NCBI RefSeq assembly: GCF_000718005.1
Contig: NZ_JODV01000012.1
Length of the DNA stretch: 64,000 bases
Direction: 5' to 3' (one strand)
Source: Actinoalloteichus_B caeruleus
Lineage (GTDB): Bacteria > Actinomycetota > Actinomycetes > Mycobacteriales > Pseudonocardiaceae
In this document: one piece after another, positions 9,968 to 18,702 of the stretch
Position numbering within the stretch: position 1 is the first letter of the stretch
How the letters are laid out: each line of letters begins with the position of its first letter
Program-made: the position numbers and the translations under genes
Notes under the pieces: generated by a model
Told to the model about the DNA's origin: nothing
What the model saw: only the letters and a program-made list of their open reading frames with translations
Database searches by the model: none

Positions 9968-10609
9968 TCACCGCCGCGCCGCCGGTGCGACGGCGTGGGC
10001 GAGGAAGACCTCCCGGGGTCGGTCTCCCCCGAAGTCCCGCCCGCGCACGCGCACCTGGTCGAAGCCGCCCCGCGCCAGGATCTCGGCCGCCTGCCCCTCG
10101 TCGGAGGGCAACACCAGGTCGGGCGGCGCCAGCCTGGCGAAGTCGGGTGACGGGGCGAACGACGCGGCCGAGGGCAGGGTGACCGCCAGGCACCCGCCCG
10201 GCCGCAGGACCCGCAGCCAGTCCCGGAACGCCGCCGCCCCCAGGAACTGGTAGGACGAGGCGCAGAGCACCAGGTCGACGGTGCCGTCCCCGACGGGAGC
10301 GGGCACGGCGGGCGCCACCCGCCAGTCGATCCTGCCGGCGGGGTCGAGGGCGGCCGCCCGTTCCCGGGCCCGGCCCACCATGCGCGGGGAGATGTCGACG
10401 GCGAGGAGACCGGTCGGGCGCAGCAGGCGCAGGGCGGTGAACGCCGCCGCGCCCGTTCCCGTCGCGACGTCCAGCACCAGGTCGGGCGGGCCCGTGGGGG
10501 TTGCGGGGAGGTCGGTGAGGAGCAGTTCGGCCACGTGCTGGTGGTGGCCGTCCTCGTCGTAGGTCGCGGCGACGTGGTCGAAGGTCGTGGCGGGATCGGG
10601 TGCCTTCAC
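9968..10609 (-). CDS. Class I SAM-dependent methyltransferase
   Basis: Predicted cytosolic methyltransferase of about 213 residues; the substrate is unknown. It shows the Rossmann motif I (VLDVATGTGAAAF), a post-I acidic end (LLAVDIS), motif II (VDLVLCASSYQFL) and motif III (LRPGGCLAVT), which matches the UbiE/Methyltransf_11 type. The frame is open to 10780, but the first 57 codons are Arg/Ser/Pro-rich and unlike the family. The GTG at 10609 (VKAPDPATTFDHVA) is therefore preferred, although no strong ribosome binding site precedes it. The gene follows the hexosaminidase on the same strand but is separated from it by a hairpin, so it may be transcribed on its own. Confidence 0.8.
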   Translation of the reverse strand: MKAPDPATTFDHVAATYDEDGHHQHVAELLLTDLPATPTGPPDLVLDVATGTGAAAFTALRLLRPTGLLAVDISPRMVGRARERAAALDPAGRIDWRVAPAVPAPVGDGTVDLVLCASSYQFLGAAAFRDWLRVLRPGGCLAVTLPSAASFAPSPDFARLAPPDLVLPSDEGQAAEILARGGFDQVRVRGRDFGGDRPREVFLAHAVAPAARR

Positions 10610-10690
10610 CAGCGGGAGACTAGCCGGGCGCCCGGGACCGCTGTCCCCTGTGGTGGGCGCGGCGGCGGCGGTCCGGCCGCTCCTCGGGGA

Positions 10691-10707
10691 GGAGGGCGAC
10701 GCCCTCC
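10691..10707 (-). terminator. Hairpin downstream of the hexosaminidase gene
   Basis: GGAGGGC (10691-10697) and GCCCTCC (10701-10707) form a perfect 7-bp stem with a 3-base loop, about 40 bp after the hexosaminidase stop. There is no T-tract, which is common for actinobacterial terminators. Confidence 0.45.
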
Positions 10708-10746
10708 CGGACGCCGCCCTCCCCGTGGTCACCCTGGTGAACCGTC

Positions 10747-12543
10747 TCAGCAGGAGCCCTCGTCCCGCCACACACCCCATTCACCGGTCGTCCCGGGCTG
10801 TTCGCCACGCGTCCACCACTTGGCGGTCCACTCACGACCCGCGTGCGAGACGACGTCCCCGGCGAGGTAGATCTCGGTGGCGGACCAGGCCGGCGCCGAG
10901 CACGTGCCCGGCGGGTGCTCCGCGTCGGGCCACGGGATCTGCGGGGAACGGTAGAAGTTCAGGTCCAGGACCTCCCAGTGCGCCGCCTGCCCGGCCAGGC
11001 GCAGCCGGAAGTCGTCCCAGTCGCGCGCCTCGGCCTGGGTCCAGCCGACCTCGGCGACCGAGGGCAGCCGGGGGAAGGCCATGTACTCCATGTCGTCGGT
11101 GGTCACGATGGTCTCGGTGAACAGCGGTGACTCGACGCCGAGGATGGAGGACTCGCTCACTCCCTCGACGTGGGTACCCGGATCCCACTCGTAGGTGTCG
11201 CGGACCTCCACGAACCCGGCCCACTGGAGCCCGAGTTGGGTGGTCGCGTCGTACTTGTGGTCGAGGTAGGTCTTGTTCGCCGGGGACATCAACACCTTGG
11301 CGCCCCGCTCGGCCGCGGCCCGCACTCCCTCGTGGCTGGTGCTGGTGCTCCAGAACTGGGGGACCGCATCGGTGGGGATGTCGGTGTTGGCGATCTCGTG
11401 CCACCCCATCACCTGCTTGCCGTTCTCCTCCACGATGGGGATCACGCGGGACATGAACAGCGCGTAGTCCTCGTCGGTCGTGGCATCGGCCTCGTCCCCG
11501 CCGATGTGGATGTAGGGGCCGGGGGTCAGTTCGGCGAGCTCCCGGATCACGTCGGCGACGAACTCGTAGGTCAGCGGCAGGTCGACGCACAGCGAGCTGT
11601 AGCCGACCTCGATGTCGGTGCGCAGCGGTGGGGCGATGCCGTCGCAGTTCAGTTCGGCGTAGGAGGCGAGCGCCGCGTTGGTGTGCCCCGGCATGTCGAT
11701 CTCCGGCACGACGGTGATGTGCCGTTCGGCGGCGTACTCGACGATCTCGCGGTAGTCGTCCTTGGTGAAGTACCCGCCGGGGCCGCCGCCGACCTGGGTG
11801 CTGCCGCCGTAGGTGGTCAGCCTCGGCCAGCTGTCGATCTGGATCCGCCAGCCCTGGTCGTCGGTCAGGTGCAGGTGCAGGTGGTTGACCTTGTAGCGGG
11901 CTGCCTGGTCGATGTAGTGCTTGACGTGTTCGACCGGGTGGAAGTGCCGGGCGACGTCGAGCATCACGCTGCGGTGGCCGAACCTCGGGTAGTCGGTGAT
12001 GCTGACGCCGGGCACGGTCCAGTCCGCGTCGGTGACGGTCGCGCTCTCCACCTCGGGCGGCAGGAGCTGGCGCAGGGTCTGCACCCCGGAGAACAGGCCG
12101 GCCGCGTGTTCGGCGCGGATGGTGACCCCGTCCGGGCTGGTGTCGAGCTGGTAGCCCTGCTCACCGACCACCGGGTCGGCATCCGCGAGCAGGAGCTGGA
12201 TGCCGGAGGTGTCGGTGGGGGAGGCGTCGGAGACCGGCACGGGGTAGCCGGTGGAGCGGCGCAGGATCTCGGCCAGGTGCTCGCCGACCCGCCGCGCCTC
12301 GGCCGATCCGGCCTCGGTCCGGACGCCGGTGTCGGCGTCCAGCACGAACTCGGCGCCGCTCCGTTCCTCGACCGAGACGGGCAGGGGCACCAGGCTCGGT
12401 AACCCCTCGCGGGCGCCGGGCCCGTCGGGCTCGGCCGCCACTCCCCCGGCGGCACCCACCATCATGCCTCCCATCAGAACGACGCTGGCCGCCACGCCAC
12501 GTGCCCGTCTCCATCGAGGGTTCCGCGTTGTCCGTTGTGTCAC
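10747..12543 (-). CDS. Secreted GH20 beta-N-acetylhexosaminidase with C-terminal chitin-binding module
   Basis: Exo-acting hydrolase that releases N-acetylglucosamine (or GalNAc) from chito-oligosaccharides by substrate-assisted catalysis. The 598-residue product has an N-terminal signal sequence (RRARG followed by a hydrophobic stretch, to about residue 37), a GH20b-type N-domain, and a TIM barrel with the catalytic Asp-Glu pair in HIGGDEAD (D350, E351). Other barrel motifs include HLHLTDDQGWR and PEIDMPGH. The last 45 residues (WSATEIYLAGDVV, then W-rich) resemble a CBM5/12 chitin-binding module. The GTG start at 12543 has a strong GAGGAGGA six bases upstream. A DasR-like operator lies about 105 bp upstream, suggesting control by amino-sugar availability. 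Confidence 0.93.
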   Translation of the reverse strand: MTQRTTRNPRWRRARGVAASVVLMGGMMVGAAGGVAAEPDGPGAREGLPSLVPLPVSVEERSGAEFVLDADTGVRTEAGSAEARRVGEHLAEILRRSTGYPVPVSDASPTDTSGIQLLLADADPVVGEQGYQLDTSPDGVTIRAEHAAGLFSGVQTLRQLLPPEVESATVTDADWTVPGVSITDYPRFGHRSVMLDVARHFHPVEHVKHYIDQAARYKVNHLHLHLTDDQGWRIQIDSWPRLTTYGGSTQVGGGPGGYFTKDDYREIVEYAAERHITVVPEIDMPGHTNAALASYAELNCDGIAPPLRTDIEVGYSSLCVDLPLTYEFVADVIRELAELTPGPYIHIGGDEADATTDEDYALFMSRVIPIVEENGKQVMGWHEIANTDIPTDAVPQFWSTSTSHEGVRAAAERGAKVLMSPANKTYLDHKYDATTQLGLQWAGFVEVRDTYEWDPGTHVEGVSESSILGVESPLFTETIVTTDDMEYMAFPRLPSVAEVGWTQAEARDWDDFRLRLAGQAAHWEVLDLNFYRSPQIPWPDAEHPPGTCSAPAWSATEIYLAGDVVSHAGREWTAKWWTRGEQPGTTGEWGVWRDEGSC

Positions 12544-12954
12544 CGTGGTTCCTCCTCATCGGTCTGCGCCACGACAGGGGACGGCGGCGGAAGGGGGTGG
12601 CGGCCCGTCGTGCTGGCCGCGCCCACCACGCCGCCGAAACGGAACAGAGGTCTATACCATTCACAGAAGAACACTGGTCCCCGTGCCGTCAAGGCGTGTA
12701 TTCCGATCAGCCGAACCCGACGGGCGGCCCCTCACCGCGGGTCACCGCCCCGGTCCCCCACCAGGCGGTTCCGCGTCGTGCCTTCGGCGTCATCGCGTCC
12801 GCCCCGGCGGCTGGGGCGCGGTCCTCCCAGGACGGGCGCGCCGGCCGCGCTCCCCCGTCGAGCACCCACCGTGCCGGTCGAGTGGCGAGCGGGCGTCGCG
12901 ACGCTGTTCCGGGTCGTCACCCCACCGGCCCCCGGCCGGCGCGCACCGCGCGGC
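12544..12954. other. Intergenic region between glycosyltransferase and hexosaminidase genes
   Basis: About 410 bp. It holds the hexosaminidase ribosome binding site (GAGGAGGA at about 12550-12557), the DasR-like site at 12646-12661 and, to the right, GC-rich sequence after the glycosyltransferase stop. No coding sequence is supported. Confidence 0.6.
12646..12661. promoter_or_regulatory. Putative DasR-responsive element (dre)
   Basis: The 16-mer AGAGGTCTATACCATT fits the known dre pattern, a 16-bp imperfect palindrome built on TGGTCTAGACCA. The core GGTCTATACC is an inverted repeat with one mismatched central pair. It lies about 105 bp upstream of the hexosaminidase start. DasR is the GlcNAc-responsive GntR repressor of chitin and GlcNAc genes in streptomycetes, so the location makes biological sense. 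Binding has not been shown here. Confidence 0.65.
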
Positions 12955-14328
12955 TCACCCGCCCGAGGCCCTGACCTCCACCGAGTCCCGGGTCCCCCAC
13001 GAGCTGATCCGCCAACAGGTGGCGAGCGCGTACAGGTACATCGGCCGGAGCACCACGACCCGCCAGACGGCGACGAGGGGCGAGAGCACGAACAACCCGA
13101 CGGTGAACCGCCAGGTGTCGTCCGACCGGCGAAGCGTGAACAGCCGCAGCGCCATCAGGTAGTGCATGACCAAGGCGATCACGAGGGTGATGAGCAGGAC
13201 CTCACCGAGGCGGTCCTCCCGGGCCGCTCCGACGACGAGGGCCACGGGGATCAGCACGGACAGCGCGATGTGCAGGTACTCGGCGACGGTGGTCACGAAC
13301 ACGACACCCATCACGGGCATGTACCGCAGCCACCAGAAGTGCCGCACCGTGGTCCCCCGCATCCAGCGCATCTGCTGCCTGATGTAGTGCCGCAACCGTT
13401 CCGGCGCCAGGGTGAAGACGATGGCGGAGGGCTGGTGGACGGTGTCGCCCTCCAGCAGGGCGTACATCGTCAACATGGAGTCGTCGTTCATCTGCATCGG
13501 CCGGCCTCGGAACGTCTCGTTCTCGTAGACGCCGGCGTGGCGGCGGATCACGTCGGCCCGGTAGAAGGCCAGGGTGCCGGAGTTGATGGTGACCCGGCGG
13601 AGAACGGACTGCGCGCTGCGCAGGCCCCGGGTGAACGGCAGGTACAGCAGGCAGATCATCCTGGTCAACACGTTTGCCCTGGTGTTGAGGACGGCGACCA
13701 GGCCGGCGACGGACTTCACCCCGGGATCGGCGAAGGGTTTGAGGCCCTCCCGGACGGCGTGCGCGTCCAGCACGGAATCACTGTCCAGGGTGACGAAGAT
13801 GTCCGCGTCGTCGTGGGCGAGGACGTGCATCTGCGCCCACCGCTTCCCCCGGTTCTCGGTCCGGTCCCAGCTGGCCTCGGCTCCCCGGGCGGCCGCCTCG
13901 GCGAGGAAGCTCCGCCGGACCCTGCGGTAGGTCTGGCCACGCCCGGTGGCCGGGTCCATCGACCCGTCGTCCACGACCCGGATCCGGTCGACGGGCCGGC
14001 TCTGGTCCAACACCGATCGGAGGCAGGCGCGCAGCGCCGCCTCGTCCTCGTTGTAGACGGGGATCTGGACGGTGACCGTCAACTGGTCCAACTCGTGCTG
14101 CTGGTCGGCGGTGGCCCGGAACGGACGTTCGAACCAGGCCAGCGAAACCCACCAGAGCAGGAGGAACGAGATCAGCCAGGCGAATGCCAGCTGGTTGGTG
14201 GACGCGGAGAACGCGTTCGTCACCGACACCAGGTGCGTCGTCGCCCAGACCACGAAGAAGACCAGTGGGGCGGCCGCCAGCAGCGTCCGGGCCCGCAACC
14301 CCACGAACGTCGCCGTCGGCGGCCGCAT
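12955..14328 (-). CDS. Membrane GT2 glycosyltransferase (hyaluronan/chitin synthase-like)
   Basis: Processive-type family 2 glycosyltransferase that should polymerise and export a beta-linked polysaccharide from a UDP-sugar. The 457-residue product has two N-terminal membrane helices (about 15-35 and 48-66) and a cytosolic GT-A domain. The domain carries VVDDGS (118-123), DSDS (182-185), an acceptor-site NDD (about 283-285) and QQMRW (318-322, the QxxRW signature). Several C-terminal helices follow. This is the architecture of HasA, NodC and bacterial chitin-synthase-like enzymes; the product sugar cannot be read from the sequence. It starts 12 bp after the small LAxTG gene, so the two probably form an operon. 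Confidence 0.9.
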   Translation of the reverse strand: MRPPTATFVGLRARTLLAAAPLVFFVVWATTHLVSVTNAFSASTNQLAFAWLISFLLLWWVSLAWFERPFRATADQQHELDQLTVTVQIPVYNEDEAALRACLRSVLDQSRPVDRIRVVDDGSMDPATGRGQTYRRVRRSFLAEAAARGAEASWDRTENRGKRWAQMHVLAHDDADIFVTLDSDSVLDAHAVREGLKPFADPGVKSVAGLVAVLNTRANVLTRMICLLYLPFTRGLRSAQSVLRRVTINSGTLAFYRADVIRRHAGVYENETFRGRPMQMNDDSMLTMYALLEGDTVHQPSAIVFTLAPERLRHYIRQQMRWMRGTTVRHFWWLRYMPVMGVVFVTTVAEYLHIALSVLIPVALVVGAAREDRLGEVLLITLVIALVMHYLMALRLFTLRRSDDTWRFTVGLFVLSPLVAVWRVVVLRPMYLYALATCWRISSWGTRDSVEVRASGG

Positions 14329-14340
14329 CGTCCCTCCCCG

Positions 14341-14502
14341 TCACGGGTCGGAGGGTGTCTTGCCTGGGCGGAACGCGAACCGGATGACCAGTGCCCCGGT
14401 CAGGACCAGGGCGAGGGCCAGCAGTACCAGCCAGAGCTGGCCGAGGACGACGCCACCGAGCGTCACCCCGGTTCCGGTGCCCGCCAACGATCCGTAGGGC
14501 AT
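14341..14502 (-). CDS. 53-residue membrane peptide with LAxTG-type sorting signal
   Basis: Tiny predicted protein consisting almost only of a class E sortase-like signal. LAGTG lies at residues 7-11, followed by a hydrophobic helix (about 17-42) and a positive tail (RFAFRPGK). The ATG at 14502 has a strong purine-rich ribosome binding site (GAGGGGGAG), which argues that this is a real gene and not a shadow. It has no signal peptide or extracellular domain of its own. It is 12 bp upstream of the GT2 synthase and likely co-transcribed. It may be a subunit or anchor for the synthase; its function is unknown. Confidence 0.72.
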   Translation of the reverse strand: MPYGSLAGTGTGVTLGGVVLGQLWLVLLALALVLTGALVIRFAFRPGKTPSDP

Positions 14503-14950
14503 GGCTCCCCCTCGCGGGTCGGGTGCGCTGCCTGTCACCTGTTCACGCCTCTGTATAGCCGGGGCTCGCGATGACCACACCCGTGACCGCGGCGGACCGC
14601 CACCGCTGGTCGAGGAGTTCCCTCGGGTATCAGCGGGCGGGCGGCGCGCACCTCGCGGGTGGGGCCGAACGCCGGGGAGCAGCCGTCGGGCAGGGCGGGA
14701 GGCGCATCCGCGACGGACGACGGCGCGGGGTCGCGCCTCGGCCCGACCGACCCCAGCTGACCCAGGGTTACCCCCCTTGTGGGTGCGTGTCGGCCTGGGC
14801 CGGTTCCGGGGACCCAGCGAACCGCCACGCCCCACAGGCCCCAGCGACATCACCCGCCGCACGAGGTGCCGCCTCGACCTACCCGGCAAGGCGCTCGGCC
14901 CGGCGGGGCGGGCCCGTCTGGTGGCCGCCCCGCCGGTGCGCGTCGCAGCG
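14503..14950. other. Intergenic region between ABC importer and LAxTG/GT2 operon
   Basis: About 450 bp without supported genes. It should carry the promoter of the LAxTG-GT2 operon near its left end and the importer terminator near its right end (listed separately). Open frames here are antisense or out-of-frame artefacts. Confidence 0.6.
14900..14936 (-). terminator. Strong GC hairpin after the peptide-importer operon
   Basis: CCGGCGGGGCGG (14900-14911) and CCGCCCCGCCGG (14925-14936) form a perfect 12-bp stem with a 13-base loop. It begins 15 bp after the stop of the last importer gene. No T-run is present. Confidence 0.7.
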
Positions 14951-16861
14951 TCAGGCGCGGGCCTCCCGCCGACGGCGCTGCTCGTCCGGGTCCGGCACCG
15001 GGGCGGCGGCGAGCAGTGCCCTGGTGTACTCGTGGCTCGGCTCGGCCAGCACCGCTCCGGTCGGCCCGGACTCGACGATCTCGCCGCGCCGCATCACGGC
15101 GACGTGACTGGTCAGCATCTCCACGACCGCCAGGTCGTGGCTGATGAACAGGCAGGCGAAGCCCAATCGCCGTTGCAGGTCGACGAAGAGCCGCAGCACG
15201 TTGGCCTGCACCGACACGTCCAGCGCACTGGTGGGCTCGTCGGCGATCAGCAGCTTGGGCTCCAGTGCCAGCGCCCGCGCGATGCTGACCCGCTGCCGCT
15301 GCCCGCCGGACAGTTCGTGCGGGTACCGGACGTGCATGTCGGCGCGCAGGGACACGCTCTCCAACAGCTCGGCCACCCGGTCCCGCAGCCCGGCCCCCCG
15401 GCTCACCCGGTGCATCCGCAGGGGTTCCGCGATGGACTCGCCGATCGTCATCCGAGGGTTCAGCGACGAGGCGGGATCCTGGAACACGATGCTGAAGTCG
15501 CGGCGCAGCGGACGCAGCCGCCGCGCCGACAGGGCGGTGATGTCGTGCCCGGCGACCCGCACGGTGCCCGAGGTCGGCCGCTGCAGGCCGGCGGCGCACC
15601 GCCCGACCGTGGACTTGCCCGACCCCGACTCCCCGACGAGCCCGACCACCTCGCCGGCGCCCACGGTCACCGACACCTCGCGCACCGCCCGCACCTGGTG
15701 GTACTCGACGACCAGGTCCCGCAGTTCCAGTGCCGGCGGGACGTCCACCACGTCGGCGGTGGCGGCCCGCCCGCCGGCGCGGGGCGTGGTCACCACCGGA
15801 CCTCCGCGCCGGGTCGGCGGGGTAGCCGCGTCCTCGAGGGCCACCTCGGGCTCGCCCGCGCCGGGCTCGGCCACCCCGGGCTCGGCCACCCCGGGCTCGG
15901 CCACCCCGGGCTCGACCACCTGGGGTGAGGGCTCCGTCCCACCGCTCGCCGGCTCCGGTGCGGCCGGGGAGGGCCGCTCCGCACCGGTGGCGGTGTCCGC
16001 GCCCGCCGCCCCCGGCCCGTCCGACCTCGGTCGCCCGAGGTGGGGGACGGCGGCGAGGAGGGTGGCGGTGTACTCGTGCCGTGGTGCGGTGAGGACCTGA
16101 CGGACGTCACCCCGTTCGACGACCTGCCCGTCCCGCATCACCACCACCCGGTCGGCGATGTCGGCGACGACGCCCATGTCGTGGGTGATCAGGACGATCG
16201 CGGTACCCAGCCGCCGGCACAGGTCACGCAGCAGGTCCAGGATCTCGGCCTGCACGGTGACGTCCAGGGCGGTGGTGGGTTCGTCGGCGACCAGCACCCT
16301 CGGGTCGCACGCCACCGCCATCGCGATCATGACCCGCTGCCGCTGCCCGCCGGACATCTGGTGGGGGTAGGAGTCGAGGCGACGGGCCGCCTCGGGGATG
16401 CCGACGAGTTCCAGGAGTTCCCTGGACCGTTCCCGGGCCGCCGCCCGCGACAGCCCACGGTGCTCGCGCAGCACCTCCCCCAACTGCCACCCCACGGTGA
16501 ACACCGGGTTCAGCGAGGTCATCGGCTCCTGGAAGATCATGGCGATCTCGTTGCCCCGGAGAGCCCGCAACCGCCGCTCGGGCATCCCGACCAGCTCCTC
16601 GCCGGCGAGGGTCGCCGAACCCGTGACGGTGGCGCTCGGCGGGAGCAGCCCCAGCAGCGACATCGCGCTGACGCTCTTGCCGGAACCCGACTCCCCCACG
16701 ACGGCGAGGACCTCACCGGGGCGGACGTCGAACCCGACACCCGTGGTGGCCCGCACGGGCCCGTCCTCGGTGCGGAAACCGACGGAGAGGTCGGTCAGCC
16801 GCAGCACCGGCTCCACCTCGGCCGCCTCCTCGTGGGCGGTTCCACTGGCTGTCGTGCTCAT
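14951..16861 (-). CDS. Peptide ABC importer, fused double ATPase (OppD-OppF type)
   Basis: Energy-coupling subunit of a dipeptide/oligopeptide importer, with the two ATPases that are usually separate fused into one 636-residue chain. The first half has Walker A GESGSGKS (56-63), signature MSGGQRQR and Walker B VLVADEP. The second has GESGSGKS (410-417), LSGGQRQR and LLIADEP. A Pro/Glu-rich linker of about 110 residues joins them and contains a VAEPG repeat, encoded by four 15-bp direct repeats at 15861-15920. The ATG overlaps the upstream permease stop by four bases (ATGA). Last gene of the operon. Confidence 0.95.
   Translation of the reverse strand: MSTTASGTAHEEAAEVEPVLRLTDLSVGFRTEDGPVRATTGVGFDVRPGEVLAVVGESGSGKSVSAMSLLGLLPPSATVTGSATLAGEELVGMPERRLRALRGNEIAMIFQEPMTSLNPVFTVGWQLGEVLREHRGLSRAAARERSRELLELVGIPEAARRLDSYPHQMSGGQRQRVMIAMAVACDPRVLVADEPTTALDVTVQAEILDLLRDLCRRLGTAIVLITHDMGVVADIADRVVVMRDGQVVERGDVRQVLTAPRHEYTATLLAAVPHLGRPRSDGPGAAGADTATGAERPSPAAPEPASGGTEPSPQVVEPGVAEPGVAEPGVAEPGAGEPEVALEDAATPPTRRGGPVVTTPRAGGRAATADVVDVPPALELRDLVVEYHQVRAVREVSVTVGAGEVVGLVGESGSGKSTVGRCAAGLQRPTSGTVRVAGHDITALSARRLRPLRRDFSIVFQDPASSLNPRMTIGESIAEPLRMHRVSRGAGLRDRVAELLESVSLRADMHVRYPHELSGGQRQRVSIARALALEPKLLIADEPTSALDVSVQANVLRLFVDLQRRLGFACLFISHDLAVVEMLTSHVAVMRRGEIVESGPTGAVLAEPSHEYTRALLAAAPVPDPDEQRRRREARA
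15861..15920. repeat. Four 15-bp tandem repeats encoding the VAEPG linker
   Basis: Unit CCGGGCTCGGCCACC occurs at 15861, 15876 and 15891, with a one-base variant at 15906. On the minus strand it encodes the five-residue repeat G-V-A-E-P in the linker between the two ATPase domains. Copy number may vary between strains. Confidence 0.85.
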
Positions 16862-17751
16862 CGGCGGTGTCCCTTCGGATCCAGTGCGTCGCGCAACCCG
16901 TCGCCGAGCAGGTTGAACGCCAGCGTGGCCGCGACGATCACCAGGCCGGGGAACAGGGCGAGCCAGGGTGCCTGCGCGAAGAACGGCTGGGCGCTGGAGA
17001 GCATCACGCCCAGCGACGGTGTCGGCGGCTGGACACCCAGGCCCAGGAACGACAGCACGGCCTCGCCGAGGATCGCCGCCGGGATGCCCACCGTCACCTG
17101 GATGAGCAGGGCGTTGACCGAGTTGGGCAGGATGTGCCGGAACAGGATCACGCCGTCGTGGGCGCCGCCCGCGACAGCGGCGTCAATGTAGTTCTCGTTG
17201 GCCAGCCGCAACGTCTCCCCCCGCATCACCCGGATGATGTTGGGAACCTGCGACACCCCGATCGCGATCGCCGCGTTCAGCAGCGAGGGCCCCAGGATCG
17301 CGGCCAGGCCGACCGCCAGCACCAGGAACGGGAAGGCCAACATCGTGTCGGTCAGCCGGGAGACCACGGGATCGACGAAGCGGCGGTAGTAGCCGGCGGC
17401 CAGTCCGAGCGGAACCGCCACGACGACGGCGAGCAGGACCGCGAGGACCCCGACGAACAGGGAGGACCGCAGTCCGAACAGGACGCGGGACAGCTGGTCC
17501 CGGCCGAACTCGTCGGTGCCCAACCAGGCCGCCGCCGACGGCTGCTCCCGGAGGCGGTCGAAGTCGACCGCGGCCGGGTCGGCCGGTGCGAGCAGCGGAG
17601 CGAGGGCCGCGGCGAGCACCAGCAGGACCACCAGGACCAGGCCGACCATGCCGGCGGGGTTCCGGCGCAGCCTGCGCAGCGCACGGCGACGCTGGCTCCT
17701 GCCGGCTCCGGCGCCGGAGGTCGGGGTCCCGGCGTGGACGTCGGTCGTCAT
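16858..17751 (-). CDS. Peptide ABC importer permease, DppC/OppC type
   Basis: Inner-membrane permease of 297 residues. After a basic N-terminus (QRRRALRRLRRNPAG) comes a first membrane helix, the OppC N-terminal motif (LAPLLAPADP, WLGTDEFGRDQLSRVLFG), and then the helices of the BPD_transp_1 domain. The ATPase-coupling EAA-like loop is around EAAVAGGAHDGVILFRHILP-type sequence, read here as DAAVAGGAHDG...LPN. The frame extends upstream to 18222, but that part is antisense-like. The ATG at 17751 overlaps the DppB-type stop (ATGA), which fixes the start. The stop overlaps the fused ATPase start in the same way. Confidence 0.95.
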   Translation of the reverse strand: MTTDVHAGTPTSGAGAGRSQRRRALRRLRRNPAGMVGLVLVVLLVLAAALAPLLAPADPAAVDFDRLREQPSAAAWLGTDEFGRDQLSRVLFGLRSSLFVGVLAVLLAVVVAVPLGLAAGYYRRFVDPVVSRLTDTMLAFPFLVLAVGLAAILGPSLLNAAIAIGVSQVPNIIRVMRGETLRLANENYIDAAVAGGAHDGVILFRHILPNSVNALLIQVTVGIPAAILGEAVLSFLGLGVQPPTPSLGVMLSSAQPFFAQAPWLALFPGLVIVAATLAFNLLGDGLRDALDPKGHRR

Positions 17752-18701
17752 CGTGCGCCTCCCTGCACCCGGATCCGCGGGTCGACCACCGAATACAGCA
17801 GGTCGACGACGAGGTTCACCAGGATGTATCCGACGGCGGTGACCATCACGGTCGCCTGGATCACCGGGAAGTCCCGGGTGAAGACGGACTCGACCATGAG
17901 CCGCCCGAAGCCGGGCAACACGAAGATCTGCTCGGTCACCACTGTTCCCGAGATCAGCGCGCCGAGTTGCAGGCCGAGGATCGTGAGCACGGTGATCAGG
18001 CTGTTCCGCAGCGCGTGGGCCACCACGCGGCGCGGGGTCATGCCCTTGGCCCGCGCGGTGCGGACGTAGTCCGAACTCAACGCCTCGATCATCGACGACC
18101 TGGTCTGCCGGAGGATGATCGCCGCGAGCCCGGTGCCGAGGACGATCGCGGGCATCACCATGCTGGCGAGGTTGCCGGCCGGGGACTCGAAGAACGGCAC
18201 GTACCCGGAGGCCGGCAGCCACCCGAGTGCCACGGCGAAGACGAGGATTCCCATCAGACCCAACCAGAAGTTGGGCACCGAGAGCCCCAGCAGCGCGACC
18301 CCGTTGGCGAGCCAGTCGGTGGGCCGGCCCTGCCGCACGGCGGCGGCCACTCCGGCGAGCACCCCCACGAGCGCGGCGACGAGCAGGCTCAGCGCGGCCA
18401 GTTCGAGGGTCGCCGGCAGCCGGGTGAGGATGGTTTCCGACACCGGCATGCCGGTCCGGATCGACTCACCGAAGTCCCACCGCAGCATCTGGCCGATCCA
18501 GGTGAGGTACTGCAGCGGCCAGGCCCGGTCGAAACCGTACTGCTCGTTGATGGCGGCCACGGTCTCCGGGGAGGGGTCGTCACCGGCCAGGAGCAGGGCC
18601 GGGTCACCCGGCATCGCCCGGACTCCGGCGAAGATCACCACGGAGACCAGGAACAGCGTCACCAGGGACTGGAGCAGCCGGTTCAGCAGGTAGCGTCCCA
18701 T
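17748..18701 (-). CDS. Peptide ABC importer permease, DppB/OppB type
   Basis: Inner-membrane permease of 317 residues. It begins with the typical MGRYLLNRLLQSLVTLFLVS helix and PGDPA motif, and ends with the BPD_transp_1 core, including DYVRTARAKGMTPRRVVAHALRN-type coupling-loop sequence (G-M, R-N conserved). The ATG at 18701 has GAGGGG about five bases upstream; a GTG at 18713 lies inside the upstream gene and is less likely. The start directly follows the substrate-binding protein stop. Confidence 0.95.
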   Translation of the reverse strand: MGRYLLNRLLQSLVTLFLVSVVIFAGVRAMPGDPALLLAGDDPSPETVAAINEQYGFDRAWPLQYLTWIGQMLRWDFGESIRTGMPVSETILTRLPATLELAALSLLVAALVGVLAGVAAAVRQGRPTDWLANGVALLGLSVPNFWLGLMGILVFAVALGWLPASGYVPFFESPAGNLASMVMPAIVLGTGLAAIILRQTRSSMIEALSSDYVRTARAKGMTPRRVVAHALRNSLITVLTILGLQLGALISGTVVTEQIFVLPGFGRLMVESVFTRDFPVIQATVMVTAVGYILVNLVVDLLYSVVDPRIRVQGGAR

Positions 18702-18702
18702 G

